A DNA stretch of 64,000 bases from assembly GCA_012274445.1 (NCBI GenBank), contig JAAROD010000049.1:248001-312000 (forward strand), written 5' to 3'. Within the stretch, counting starts at the first letter, position 1; each line of letters opens with the position of its first letter. Shown here one piece after another: positions 44,100 to 57,579 of the stretch. The translations under genes were made by a program, and so were the position numbers. The DNA comes from Sclerotiophoma versabilis (taxonomy: Eukaryota; Ascomycota; Dothideomycetes; Pleosporales; Didymellaceae). The notes under the pieces are model-generated. The model was not told the origin of the DNA, made no database searches, and worked only from the letters and a program-made list of their open reading frames with translations.

Positions 44100-47000
44100 T
44101 ACTAAACTAAATAATTAGTAAGCTAGTTAACTATAGCTTATAAGCTTTATTAGCTATACTAGCTAGTACTTACTAGCTATACTTCTAAAATAACTAGCCT
44201 AATTAGTATATTTAGCTTACCTAGGACGCTAAGCTATATAATATATAGAATCTTATTAACTTAGATTTCTTTAATATACTAGGTATCTATAAAGAAGCCT
44301 CTAAGCTCTCTACTATTAGCTTAATTATAGAGCTAGGAGCTACTAGGTACCTATTAACTAGCTTAATTTAATAATTACTATCTACTAGTATAAGCTACCT
44401 ATAGCAAGTCTACCTAACCTACTAAAGTATAATTAAGCTCTAAGGTATATAAATATAAGCTTATAAAATATAAAATATAAATAAGTAAGTTGGCTACTAA
44501 GGTAGAATACCTTTAGAAACTATAGAACTAAGTTAATACTATAGTTACTCTATTAATTTTCTTACTAGTAATAGTATAGCTTATTACTAATAATAAAACT
44601 ATACTATAATTACTTATATAAGTACTATACTAGAAGCTTACTTCTACTATACTAAGTACTAAAAACTAAGTTAGAGTAGAGTATAGAGCCTACTTTAGAG
44701 TAGCTAGGTAATAATAAGCTACTCTATAAGACTAGTACTAGAAGTAGTTATACCTATACTTAAGAGCTAAGTCTTATAAGCTTATAGAGGTTAATAGAGA
44801 GCTTACTATTTAAGATTTTCTTAATGCGTTAGAGTATAGAATTACTCTAGAGTAGGCTTATACTATATACTAAAGAATTATCTAGAATACTATCCTAGGG
44901 CTTAAAACACTTAATTTAGACTAAGTAAGTAGAGTCTTTAGTAGCTTAATATATAAATATACTATTAGGTTAGATAAAAACAACCTAGAAGTATTTATAA
45001 CCTTTAGTAACTAATTAAATACCTAAGAAGCTTCTATAAAGAAGCCTAATAGCTTAAGTTTAGAATAAATAGGCTATAGTTACTACTATAAGACTAAGAG
45101 TTATACTTACCTATAGAAACTAATATAGTGCTAAGTATTTAAAACTATAGTAATAGGCTTATCTTTACCTCTATATAAACTAGAAGACTAAGCTTATTAG
45201 TAAATACTCTAGAAGCTTAATTATAAGGAGTTTAAAGACCTTAAAAAGAAGATTAAGTAACTTAGCTAGTACTTAAAAGCTTACTAATTAATCTAGGCCT
45301 TAGGATATCTCTAACTAGTAGCTAGAATACTAAAAGTTAAGTTTCTAGGTAATGTATTAGCAGCTCTAATTAACCTAAGAATAATAAATACTCTTAGTAA
45401 CACCTAGCTAATAAGAAAGACTCTAGAAGTGTATAACCTTATAGATTTTAATACTTATCTACTCTCTAAAGGTATAATTCTAGATAATAGAGCTGCTACG
45501 CACCTAGTTAATAGCGCTAAGTACTTTATACCTAGGTCATTCTACCTATCTAATTCTACTTATACTATAAAGGTAGGTACCTAAGTATTTTCTATTATAG
45601 GCTAAGAAGCTTATTTACTTAAGAATACTCTTTATAGAAAGCGCAGCCTATATACTAAGAACCTACTTCTTTAGAATATTATTATAGTTAAAGGTTTCTA
45701 TATTAATATTATCTTAGAAGCTTAATTATAAGAAAAGAGGGTATAGTACCTAGAGCTTAATAGTACTCTATAGGTAGAATATATTAAAGAAACTTAATAT
45801 AAGTATTATATACACTACCTTATAGTATACTTATAACCTTACTTTTCTTAAATATAAACCTCTTTCTTACTATTCTATAAGCCTTTTAAATATAGTAATA
45901 ATAAAATAATTATATAACTTCTATCTCTATAGCTTAAGTAAGCGCCTCTAGTATACTTAAGCTAGCTACCTTAGCTTAGAAGCTTTATAAGTACTTATAA
46001 AGTACGTATATAGTATATATATAGCTAGAGTACTCTAGAAGAATTATAAGATATATATAATAACCTATACTAAGTAGGTAGTATTATAAAGAAAGTATAA
46101 GAAACTAGCTTACCTCTTCTAGTAAATTAGTTAGAACCTATTTAATATACCTCTAGGCTATAAAGGTAGGTTATAAATACTTTTAATTAAGAAGTACTAT
46201 AGTAGAAAGCTCTTTATATACCTACTATAGAGAAAGACTAAAATTAAAATTCTTTAAGTTCTTACTAATTTTTTAAGCTAGGTAACTACTTAGTATAAGC
46301 TTAAAATCTATAAGATTAGCTAAGATAATAATATAGCTATACTACTATAGTAAGAGAGCTTTATATATAAGTACTAGGCGCTTAATATAAAGATTAATAT
46401 TAAGTACGTACCTTTCTATATATATAAGCTAAATAGTGTACTAAAGAGAGGTAGGTAAGAGATTATTACTTTGTTAATAAAAATAAGAAGTAGTATAAAC
46501 CTACCTAAGAAGCTCTAGCTAGAGGTTATTATAGCTACTATATAGCTCTATAATATAAGCTCTATATACTTAAATAAGCTATATAGCCTAAATAAAAAGC
46601 TTAATTAGTAGTTTATATAGTAGTTTTAATAGTACTAACCTAAGTAGGTAAGAGTACTTACAGCTAATCTAAGACCTAATTAGAGTAGGATATATACGTA
46701 TAGCTACTAAGCGTATCTTCTAAATAGAGAATAAGTAGCTGGCTATAATAGAAGAAGCTTTAAAGTTACTCTAAGAAGTTATATTAGTTACCTTATTAGT
46801 TATTAAGCTTCTAATATATACTATATATAGGTACTCTAACTTAACTAGGTAATTATAATACGTAATATAACCTTTAATAATAAGCTCTTTTATAACTAAG
46901 TTAATAAGTTAACTATACTTCTAGTTATAGAAGTAGTAGAGGTTATAGAAATTCTCTATAAGCCTAGTAAGATAGTAGATATAAAAGAAGTAATTAAGCT

Positions 47001-49260
47001 CTCTATTACTAAGAGAGAAGATCTATTACTTAAATTACTTTCTATATAACAGCGTAGAAGTAAGCTCTTAGAAGAAGCTTAATTAGTAGAAGGCTAGTCT
47101 AGTAATAAGTAAGCTTCTAAGGTAGAGACTATATAATTAGGTAGCTTAGCTAGTAAACTAATAGAGATCTACGTAGGGCGCTAAGAACTAGGCCTTCTCT
47201 CCTCTAACCTAATACTAGAACCTAAGTAGCTAGTAGTAGGTAGAAAAGCTTCTATAGAGGAGTACCTATCTAAAAGCTTATAGAAAGTACACTCTACTAT
47301 TAAAGAAGAGAGCCTTCTAGTAGGTAATAATAATTATAATAATCTACTAATAAGAAGACCTAACTTTCTAATTATTCTTATACCTTCTTAGAAATTAATT
47401 AAAGTAGGTAAACTAACTATAAGCTATACTAATTAGTATAGAACTATTAGCCTACTAATATAATTAAGCTGCTAACTATATAATTAAAAGTATAATAAGC
47501 TTAGAGAAGATAATAGAGTAGGTATATATACTATAATAAGCTTAAAAAAGTAAGATAGTTACCTTTAGCTACTTAGAAGCTTATTTAGTTATATAAATAA
47601 GTATAGAAACTAGAAAAGAGACCTTATTATAATCTATATAGTTGTTATAGCCTTAGTAATAAAGTTAGAGAAACTATTAACTAAAAATAAGTAGTAGGTA
47701 TACTATAGCTAGCTTCTTTTAGTTCCTAATATATAGAAAGAGCTTATAAATTACTCTCTAGGTACTCTTTTCTACTAGGCCTATATAAAAGAGATTATAA
47801 CACTTACTAAGAAAAATACCTAGAAAGAAATAAATAAAATAAGCTTCTAGGCTAGAGCTCTACTACTTAAATAGGTATTTACTTATAAGCTTAATTAAGA
47901 TAGCTACTTTATAAAATATAAAGCTAGTATATATATATATAGAGACCTCTAGATAAAGAATTTAATTAAGTTAACTTATACTATAATACTTACTATAAGG
48001 TTCTTCTATATAATAGTTACTATAGCAGCCTAGTTTAATTAAGAGCTACTATAGTATAATATAAGTAGTATATTTCTTAATATAAGCTTCTAAGACTAGC
48101 TACTAGTACTATATATACTGCCTAATAGGTTTAAGAGGCCTAAGTAGGTAGTACTACTACTATAGGCTCTATAAAGTCTTTATAACTTCTTTATTCTATA
48201 GTATAAAGAGCTGTCTAGTATCTTCTAAAAGCTTAGCTTAATAGTATTAAAAGAAGAGCTATACTTATTCTTTAATAATAAGTAAAAAATTATTCTACTC
48301 TTCTATATAGATAATATTCTTCTTATCTATTATAAGAATAATTAAGTAGCTATAGAGTAGTTAATAAGCTTATTAATAGCTAAATATTAGATTAAAGATT
48401 ATAGAGCTACTAAATAGCTCTTAAGAGTTTATAATATATAAGATTAAGTAGCTTAAGTAATAATAATTACTTATAACTCCTATATTAAGAAGCTTACTAC
48501 TAAGTTTAAGGTTTTAGAGAAAGAGTTACTCCTAAGCATCCTCTTCTCTATAATTAAGCTTTAGAAGTATATAGAAGAAGCTTTAAAGTAAGAAATTAAG
48601 GCTTACTAGAAGTAGGTAGAGTTAATATTATATACTATAATTATAATACAGCTAGACATTGCGTATACAGCTTCTTAGCTATTTTACTATCTTATAAATT
48701 CTAGAGATACTTACTTCTAAGTAGCTACTTAAGTTATTAGCTACCTATATAGAAGTAAGTACTTAGGTATATAGTATAGAGCTTATTTAAGTAGCTAGCT
48801 TCTTATATATAGAGATACTTTATTTACTAATAATAGTAAATTATATTAATTATTTTAGAAGTATATTATATAGCTCTTAAGTAGCCTAATTATATAGAAG
48901 GTAGCTAGGCAGTCTATAGTAACTACCTTAATAACTAAAGCTAAACTACTAGCTCTTAAGTATATAGCTAAGAAAAGTACTACTCTAAAGTAATTTTCCT
49001 ATAAGCTCTGCTTTAACCTAGAAGTTACTTAGAAGATTTTCTATAATAATTAGTAAACTATATATTTAGTAGTAGAAAAGAGTAAGTAGCTTAATACCTA
49101 GCTATACTATATAGATATATAGAATATATAGCTTATATAAAAGTATATAAAAGGCACCTTTATAGTAACCTATATAAAAATAAGTAAGATATCTACTAAT
49201 AGGTTAATAAAAGTACTTTCTAAGTAGGCTTATAAGTACTTTTTAACCTATGTAAGCCTT
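44100..49260 (+). pseudogene. Copia-2 gag-pol, degenerate
   Basis: A possible zinc knuckle lies near 45060-45110. The protease region near 45480 reads ILDNRAATHLVN, close to the D-S/N-G-A site. Integrase occupies about 45.7-46.65 kb. The reverse transcriptase region runs about 46.75-48.5 kb with YIDN at 48304-48315. RNase H runs about 48.66-49.24 kb with the TKAKLLALKYIAKK motif near 48940-48980. Stops are RIP-type TAG/TAA. Confidence 0.75.
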
Positions 49261-49329
49261 TATAATATAAATAGTAAGGTATAATAGGTTATAGAGTTAT
49301 AGAAAGAGTAGTTAAAAGAGAAAGTAGAT

Positions 49330-50153
49330 AATTAATTTAACTACTAAAGAGAATAATCTTCTTCTCTTAGGTGCCTACTACTAACTTCTAAATCTAAACC
49401 TTTTCTCTTAGTCTCTATTAAAACTATAACTCTTTACTAGAAGCTTCTTTATTACGTACTAAGTAATATATAGGTTAGTAAACCTCTATAAGCTTATTAG
49501 TACTAAACTATCTTATAAAGAAAGAATAGTAACCTATAGAAGTAGTTATACTTCTAAACACCTATAGCTTATTAGTAAGAGTAATACTAACTACTTTAAG
49601 AAAGCTAAAGCTATAAGAGCTATTAGTTTATATACTATAGGCTTAAGAAGCTCTAGAACCTATATAGAGTAATAGAAGTACTCTAAAGAGTACTAAAAGT
49701 AGTAGTAAATATAGAGGCTAGTATTAGCTATATTATAGTACTATATAGCTAAGCTATTTACTAGTAAAGTATATATATAGCCTAAATAGAGTATAGTTCT
49801 ATACTTACTCTATATAGTACCTATAATAGGTATAATAGTAGTAGTAGTAGTAGTAGTAGTAGAGGTAGTAGCTAGTATAGGAAGAGATAGAGGTAGTAGT
49901 AGTAGTAGAGAAAGTAGCTAGAGAGGAGGTAGTAGTAGCAGGTAAGAGGGGAGAGAGCTAGAGTCTCTAATAGAGCCTAGGGGCCTAGTAGAAGAAGCTT
50001 AATTAGCTAAAGCTAAACTACTAATACCTAAAGGTAAGACTAAGTAGTAGAAGTAAGTAGTAGGTATATAAAGTATAAGAAGTAGAGTATAAGTAGTAGT
50101 AGTATAGCTAGTAGTAGTAGTAGTAGTAGTAGTAGTATAGTAGTGCTTAGTAT

Positions 50154-50191
<38 letters not shown>

Positions 50192-50450
50192 TGTATAAGG
50201 TGCTTAGTGTTAGGCCTCTTAGGCTCTCTAGCCTAAAAGGACTAGAAGGTTCTCTAGGTAAAGTAACCTTCTTATATATATAGTCTCTTTCTACCTGTTT
50301 ACTAGTCTCTAGTAAATAGTCTATAGTCTACTAATTAACTCTATAGCTATTTATATTATTCTATTCTATATTATAATCTTCTTTTTTAGTGCCTCTAGCC
50401 TTAGAGCCTAATATTCTGTTTACTTTTACTTTATAGAAGTAAGATATAGA
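49330..50450. other. Unassigned AT-rich stretch with (TAG)n tracts
   Basis: Between Copia-2 RNase H and Gypsy-2 gag. A plus-strand frame interrupted by RIP-type stops continues to about 49.9 kb and ends in Ser-coding AGT repeats, so it may be a further protein of Copia-2 or a separate element. The remainder is (TAG)n-rich and may include the degraded 5' LTR of Gypsy-2. No ends could be fixed. Confidence 0.4.
49836..50192. repeat. (TAG)n trinucleotide tracts
   Basis: Several TAG/GTA runs at about 49836-49866, 49892-49945 and 50090-50192, separated by short non-repetitive sequence. The unit contains no CpA or TpG and so offers no RIP target. Confidence 0.85.
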
Positions 50451-53400
50451 ACTATATAATAAGTATTAGATCTAGTCTCTTAGTAGAAGAGTTAACTCTA
50501 CTACTATAAGAAGCTCTACTCTCTATATCTATAGAGAAATTCTCTACCTTAAGAACTATAGAGGCTCTAGCTACTATACTAGGTAATACTTAATATTTAA
50601 ACTCTAGTAATATAGTAAATAAAACTTAAATTCTACCTTTATAAGCTAAGACTTAGTTAAATAAGTTATAACACTCTATAAAGGCCTAGAGTACTCTAGT
50701 AGAGAATAATATAGACTAGAAACTATAAGAGTTAGAAGCCTAGTATAAAAGAGCTACTAAGTAGTAGAAAGTAGCTATACTTTAAGAAGCCTAGGCTAGA
50801 TACCTTACTAGAGACTATAATGCGCTGTAATCGACCTATACTATTTTCTAAGCAACTGTAATAGCTCTAGCAGCCTTAATAGTAGACTTACTATACTTTA
50901 AACTACTATATAAGTTTATAAAATATAACTAGGTAGAATATAACTTCTAGAAATATAATTATAAGTATTTCTTTAATAGGCTACCTACTAACTTTCTATA
51001 GAAGTTATAGAAGGTAGATTTTAGTATATAGTACCTCTTAGAGACTATAAAGAGCTTCTAGAATACCTATTATACTAACTAACTCTATATATCTCTATTA
51101 TAGAAACTAACCTAGAAGGCTATAAAAGCTATAATACTAAGCTTTCTAGGTACTATCTTAGAAAGAAGGTAATAAGTATATAAGTCTCTAACTTAGGCCT
51201 ATATACTCTTTTATTAAAACCTAATAGATTTATTAGACTATATAAGGCCTTACTAGGAAGAGTTAGGTAATATATATAGACCTAACCTCTAAGTAATAAA
51301 GTATATCTACGTATTACCTATAGATATTTAGAAGTAACTCTTTATATACTCTAAGAAATATTATAGAATACTTATATAGGTAGAAGAGGTTATAAATATT
51401 ATTTACTACTAGAGAAGCTACCTTAAGAACCTATAGAAAGAAAGGCCTATAAGAGATTAAGAAAAATATAAAAAGAGCTTAAAGAGTAAAGAGAGACTAA
51501 AAGAGGCTCTAAAGTATATAAGTAAGAGAAGTCTAACCTATAATAGCTAAAAACAGCCTAAGTAGTCTTATAATAAGCTAAGCTCCTCTCTAGTAACCTA
51601 TAATAGGTATAGAGAAGCTAGATATATCTAACCTAACTGCTTAAACTCTAATAAGTCTAAGAAATCTAAAGAAGAGTTAGACTTAGGAAAAAGTAGAGAG
51701 TAGAAGAAGTAAATCTGTACCTTCTTACCTATATCTTCTACTTTAAGAAGAGTAAGAATCTTAAAACCCTCTATACTATATTATACCTATAACCTATATA
51801 CCTACTTATAGTATAAGCTATTATAGAGTTATTAGGCTTAATAGAGGTACTAATAAATAGAGGTTCTTAATTAAACCTACTATCTATAATAGTAGTAAAG
51901 AAGTAAGATCTCTAAGTTAATTTATTACCTTAGCTATTAGCTAAAGAGGTAAATAGTAGTAGTATACTAGTTTATAGTACTATAACTATAAGAATAACTA
52001 TTATAGATTTATAAGGTAAAAAAGAAACCTATAATTTACTATTTATTATTACTAACCTTAAGAAGTATAAGATATACCTTAGTCTACTCTAGATTAATAT
52101 ATATTAGCCTAGAATTAACTATACTAGTAGGTATATATTATTTAGAAGAACTAAAGCTAAAGATATAGCTAAGTTCTAGAAAATAGCTATAGAAGATACT
52201 AAAGAGTTTAAACGCACTATATAAGACTCTAGAGTAGATATATATATATACCTTATTAACTTTATAGGCTAGAGTAGGCTAGAAAGAGGTAAAATAGCTA
52301 ACCTTTCTCTATAGTACTCTAATTATACTAATATAGTATTAGAAGATAACTCTAGAAAGCTGCCTAAGCATAGCTTAAATAATTTAGTAATTACTCTAGT
52401 AGAGAATAGTATACTACTCTTCTAACCTCTATATAGGTTATCTAAGATAGAATTAGTAGTTTTATAGAAATACCTTACTAATTATATAGCTAGAAGATAG
52501 ATTTACTACTTAAAGCTTCTAGTAGGCGCCTTTATACTCTTTATAAAGAAGAAGAATAGTAGCCTTAGGCTATATATAGACTACTAATACCTTAATAAGG
52601 TTATAGTAAAGGACTACTACTCTTTACCTCTAATAACTAAATTTCTAAAGTGTTTATTCTAAGTAAAAGTCTATACTAAGCTAGATATTAGAGACACCTA
52701 CTATAGAATTAGAATTAAGGAAGAAGATAAGTAGAAAACTATATTTAGAACTAGGTATAGCTATTTTAAGTATATAGTAATACTATTTAGGCTTACTAAT
52801 ATACCTGCTTAATTCTAGGCTTATATAAATAAAGCTCTACTAGAGTTAGTTAATATTATCTATATTATATACCTAAATAATATTCTAATCTTCTCTAATA
52901 CTAAAGAGAAATATATTCTCTATATTAGAGAAGTTCTAAAGAGACTATACTAGGTAAAGCTATATATAAAGCTTTTAAAGTGTAAATAGTATATATAATA
53001 TACTAAATACCTAGAGTATATAGTATTACCTAATAAAGTTAGTATTAACCTAGAATAGGTTAAAACAATCTAAGATTAGCTACTACTTATAACTATATAT
53101 AATATTTATATATTTATTAGCTTTATAAACTATTATAGATAGTTTATCTATAGTTTTAGCTAAATTATTCTCCTTCTAATAACTCTAATAAAGAAAGAGC
53201 TAGAGTAGGCTAGAGGTAGCTTAGCTATAAAGAGAGAGAAGAGCTAATATATAGAGCTGCTAGAAAAGGTAAAGAAAGCCTTTAGAATTCTAAAGAACGC
53301 CTTTCTAGAAGTGCTAATACTTACCTATTTTAAAAGAGGTAAGCTAATAAGAGTTAAGGTAGACACCTCTAGTAGAGTAATTATAGGTATACTAAGCTAG

Positions 53401-53580
53401 TATAGCCTAGAACTAGATAAAAAGGCCTAATAGAGGCTAGTTAACTTCTACTTACGTAAGCTTATCTAAGCAGAGTATAGTTATAAGGTATATAACTAGA
53501 AACTACTAGTACTAGTAAGAAGCTTAAAGTATTAGCGCTATTACCTCTAAGAAATCTATTTTAAGATTCTAATAGACTAT

Positions 53581-53872
53581 TGTTAATAAGCTTATAGTAT
53601 AATACTTAGGTAATTAAATAATTAATTAGTACCTATCTATCTAGACGTAATAACTGTTTATATATAAAGGAAATATTATTAGTTATATAACCCTAGAATT
53701 AAGCTTATAGGCAGTAGTAGGTCTGCTTAACTATAGTTAGCTTAACTACTAAGCTTCTTAAGAGTTAGCTATAAGCTTAGGTGTATAGGCTTATACTTTA
53801 GGTAATACCTAGCTCTAATATACTAATACCTTACTTAGCCTAGTAGTAAGCTAGCAGCTTACTTATATAATA
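53581..53872 (-). repeat. Solo Copia-2 LTR (LTR-C)
   Basis: 292 bp, starts TGTTAATAAGC and ends TATAATA. It is the reverse complement of the Copia-2 5' LTR. Perfect 5-bp duplication ACTAT at 53576-53580 and 53873-53877. It splits Gypsy-2 RNase H at the T-D-H position. Confidence 0.87.
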
Positions 53873-54570
53873 ACTATATATACCTAAAGTAGTTTATAAA
53901 GACTAAGGTATTAAACTACTAGTAGGTAAAATTATATTTAGTATTAAGCTAATATAACTTTATTCTAACCTATAGACTAGAAACTATAAACCTAGTAAAT
54001 AGGCTATTCTAGTAGCTAGACTATATAGCTAAGGTATATAAGCTCTTATAGAAGTATAATAAGGCTTTTATACAACTCTTTAAAGACCTTTTATTAGAAA
54101 AAAAAGACCTAAGTATCTAGAAAGTAGCTATACTTATAAGGTTAGCTAGTATTAAGAAGCTACTAACTAAAATAAGTAAGGCTCTCTAGAAGTTCTAGAA
54201 GGCTAACTTATAACTAACTAAGAAATAATAGGTAAATTAAGAAGAAGATAGTAAGAAAGTATATATAAAGGTATAGCTATTACTTTCTAACTCTAAAGAG
54301 AGTTAAAGTAACCTATAAGAGAATAGTCTAGCCTAGTTAGAGATAAAACACCTCTTAATACCTAAAGAGAAGGTAGTAGTACTCTAAGAGTGCTATAATA
54401 ACCTACTAGTAGGCTACTTTAGTATAAGAAGGATACTTAAGAAGCTCTAGTACTAATATAAGTAGAAAGGTATAAAAGGTAATATTAAGTAGTACTACTA
54501 AGAATATATATTCTATAGAAGATTAACTTCTACCTAATATAAGCTATATAGGTTACTTTAATTACTACTA

Positions 54571-56434
54571 ATATACTCTATAGGTAAGCTAATCAATAGG
54601 TAAGCTAATTACTTTTACTAAGCCCTTACTAAAGTAACCTCTATATACTAATACCTTAATAATAACCTAATATTAACACATTAAGAGAAGCCTAAATATA
54701 GCTTATACTTTAAGCTCTTAAATAAGACGTAAATCTTACCTAGTAATATACTATAGCTATTTATAAGGTACTTTAGAGTATACTAAGTATATAATATATA
54801 AGATAACCTTTATATACTAATTCTATAGCTAACTTATAAAAGCTAGATAATAATAAGAAGTAGGTAATTATTAAATATATTCTTAAGCTAGACGTGCAAG
54901 AATTTAGCCTCTAGCTAGTAGATATAGCTGCTATAGCTAATTCTCTACGCGCTAAGCGCAATCTAGGCCCTATTAGTATAAATTAGCCTAGTACGTTTAT
55001 TAAGCGTTAACTAGAGCTTAAAGTAAAGTTTAATTATAAGTATAACTATAAGTAAGCTCTCTATAAGAATTTAGAGGTTGTATAGAGCTAGTTTAGCCTA
55101 GTAGCTAATATTAAAGCTAAGTATAGTATCTAGAATAAAGACACGTATAACTTTAATAAAATAGGCTTTATAATAGGCTAGATCTTTCTAAAAGTAGTTA
55201 TTATAGCTTTAGAGAAATAAGGAAGGCTAAAGATAATCTAGTAAGGTAACTAGAAGTAGATAATAGTTATATAGGGTATTAATATAAAAGAATAGGCTAT
55301 TCTATTCTTTATTATCTTTAAGGTATACTACTACCTCTCTAGCTAGTATAAGAAGAAAGACCTGCCCTAGAATTAGGTTATTAGAGTCTCTAGTAATAGC
55401 TAGACTACTAATAAGCTTAGTCTTAAGTAGTTAGAACACTTTAACGCGTATATAAAGAAGTGTACTGTTAGTACCTACTAACTACTAGTTATTAATAGCT
55501 ATAAGAGCTATAACTTACTTAGATTCTAGTAATACTATAAGGATAATAAGATTATTACTATATAAATACCTTCTTACTTATTATACCTTCTACAGCTACT
55601 TAATATAGGTTGTTTTACTTCTTTAAAGAAGGCGTATAGGCGCTAAGCTAAAATACTTATATATAACTAGATTACCTACCTTATAAAGACTAAGTTTTTT
55701 CTATACTTTAAAGTAGCCTATAATATAGTCTTTACTTCTAGTAATATCTAAGAAGAGTTCTAAGGCGCTAGATTAGTCCTCTTTAACCTAGAATAGGTTA
55801 TTTTAACTCTTAATATAAAGCTATAGACTTTATTACTACTACTTTCTACTAATAGTAAGCTCTAGTAGTTATAAACCTCTAGTAATACTCTAGAATTTAG
55901 GTCTTAATTAACTCTAATTTAAGAGAAGTATAAGAAGTAGTAGAGTAGCTTACCTAATTCTATTCTAAGTGCGCTTAAGTACTATATAAAGAGAGGAGTA
56001 ATTTTATCCTATAGGCTAGTTTTAGCCTAATAGGAAATTAGTAAGCTTTAGGTAGTAAATAAGGCTACTATATAATAAAAATTATGTAAAAGAAAGTAGG
56101 TTTAGAAGAAGAGAACTCTAATAGTTAGAGATAGGTAGTAACTAGCAGCTCTAAAGAGGTTTAGGGCGCGTAGTAATAGAAAGAAGCTAAAGAAGTAAGT
56201 ACGTGCTAAAGGGGGTAAACTATTCTAATAATACTATAGATAGTGTAACTAGATAGAATATAACACGTAAACATGCAAGAATAAGGTAGAAGAGGTATCT
56301 AAGTAATATTATAGCTTGTTTTACCTTATACAGCACTAATTTATAGTATTTTAGGCTATAATAGAGGGGAGTTTAGTAGAGGCTTAGTAAAAGTAATTAG
56401 CTTACCTATTAATTAGCTTGCCTATAGAGTATAT
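54571..56434 (+). mobile_element. pogo/Fot1-like DNA transposon with TA target
   Basis: 1,864 bp bounded by 54-bp terminal inverted repeats (54571-54624 and 56381-56434) that differ at two positions, both C/T. TA lies at both outer edges (54569-54570 and 56435-56436). Removing the element and one TA restores the integrase frame of Gypsy-2 exactly. Each inverted repeat contains ATAGGTAAGCTAAT twice in tandem. One degenerate transposase frame lies inside. Tc1/mariner superfamily. Confidence 0.88.
54860..56270 (+). pseudogene. pogo/Fot1-like DDE transposase, degenerate
   Basis: The frame shows a CENP-B/HTH-like part with PSTFIKRQLELKVKFN near 54990-55040, then a run resembling YNFxExGFxxGQ near 55148-55190. 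VIQGINIKEQAIPFFIIF follows near 55265-55320, where Q marks a former codon now TAG. A strand matching SYLSYLLQLLNIGCFTSLKK lies near 55570-55630. These are in the order of fungal Fot1/pogo transposases. The catalytic DDE region is damaged (the usual D-G-H-E-S-H box reads N-S-Y-K-S-Y near 55500). Confidence 0.78.
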
Positions 56435-57579
56435 TACTACCTAATAGGCTATAAAAGAAAGCTATAATAGACTTTATTATAGAGCTTCTTCTAAGTAAAC
56501 TAAGTAGCATAGTATATAATATAATACTAGTAGTAGTATACTAATTAATAAAGATAGCCTACTATATTCTAGTATAAAATAACTAGAATAGTATTAACCT
56601 TACTTAGGCTTAGATAAGGGAAATAATCTAACTATATAGAGTACTAAAACATATTATCTTAAATTAAGGTCCTTTAATAAACGCTGAATACTAGAATATC
56701 TTCTAATACTACCTTAATTCTAGAAGAATACTTACCTCTACCTACTATTCTAAAATAGATAGGTAAACTAAGAGGTAAAACTATACTATTCTAAGTAAAC
56801 TATAGTCTAACTTTTAGACGTATAGACTAGCCTAGTATACCGCTTAGTTAAGAAGAATTTCTTTTAGAAAGGTATATAGCTATAAAAGTACTAGTATTAT
56901 AAAAGAAGTATAAGAATAAAATAATTATAGCTAATGCGTATTAAGAAGTATACTAAAATAAGAGTAGGCTACTAATCCTCTTTATAGTAGAAGACTAAGT
57001 TATAGTCTTAGACTAATATATTAAGTTAACTAGGCTAAAGTAGAAATTAGACTAGAAATATATAGGCCTCGAGTATATAGTAGCCTAAATAGGCCTAATA
57101 ATATTTAAAGTAGACCTTTCTAGCCTAAAGAGTGTCTACCTAGTCTTTTATATATTACTTCTAAAGCTCTTTAACCTAAAAGAATTAATACTATACCTAG
57201 ATACTCTAATTATAGATATACTTTATACTTTTAGTAATAATATATAAAATATAGAAAAAATTCTTAAAAGAGTAAAGAATAAGACTAGATAATAGCTATA
57301 TTATATTAAATAGAATAGATATTTAGAAGAGGAGAACTCATAGAAGCCTAAAATAAATATCTTCTCTAATACTCTTAAATAGTTCTAGAAAAGAGAAAAG
57401 ATTTTCTTAAAAAGATAGTAAAGCCTATAGAGAGCTAAAAGGCAGCTAGGCTAGCCTCTAAAAAAGAAGGGGGATAGTTAGGCTATATAGCTAGAAAGTT
57501 TAAAATTACTAAGTTTAATAACTAAAGTCTAGAGTTATCTTTACTTTTTTTTTCTACTAGGTTTTAGGTATTTAATAGC

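Larger units (their letters stand above)
43702..49330 (+). mobile_element. Copia-2 retrotransposon, 3' LTR not found
   Basis: A 5' LTR of about 291 bp (43702-43992) is followed at once by the half-tRNA primer site. The internal part has gag, protease, integrase, reverse transcriptase and RNase H in Copia order up to about 49.25 kb. No LTR of this family follows downstream in direct orientation, so the 3' end is lost or lies in rearranged sequence. Heavily RIP-mutated. Confidence 0.75.
50470..57500 (+). pseudogene. Gypsy-2 gag-pol, degenerate
   Basis: A knuckle near 51608-51650 keeps C-x2-C-x4-H-x4-C spacing with some Cys changed to Tyr. The protease region is near 51.83-52.0 kb. Reverse transcriptase spans about 52.5-53.0 kb with YLNN at 52870-52881. 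RNase H begins about 53.33 kb, stops at the solo LTR and resumes at 53878 with a VLNYQQVKLYL-type motif. The integrase zinc-binding part is at about 54.36-54.56 kb; its core resumes after the pogo element at 56437. It ends with a GPY/F-like stretch containing LVFYILLLKLFNL near 57140-57185. No clear chromodomain was seen. Confidence 0.72.
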
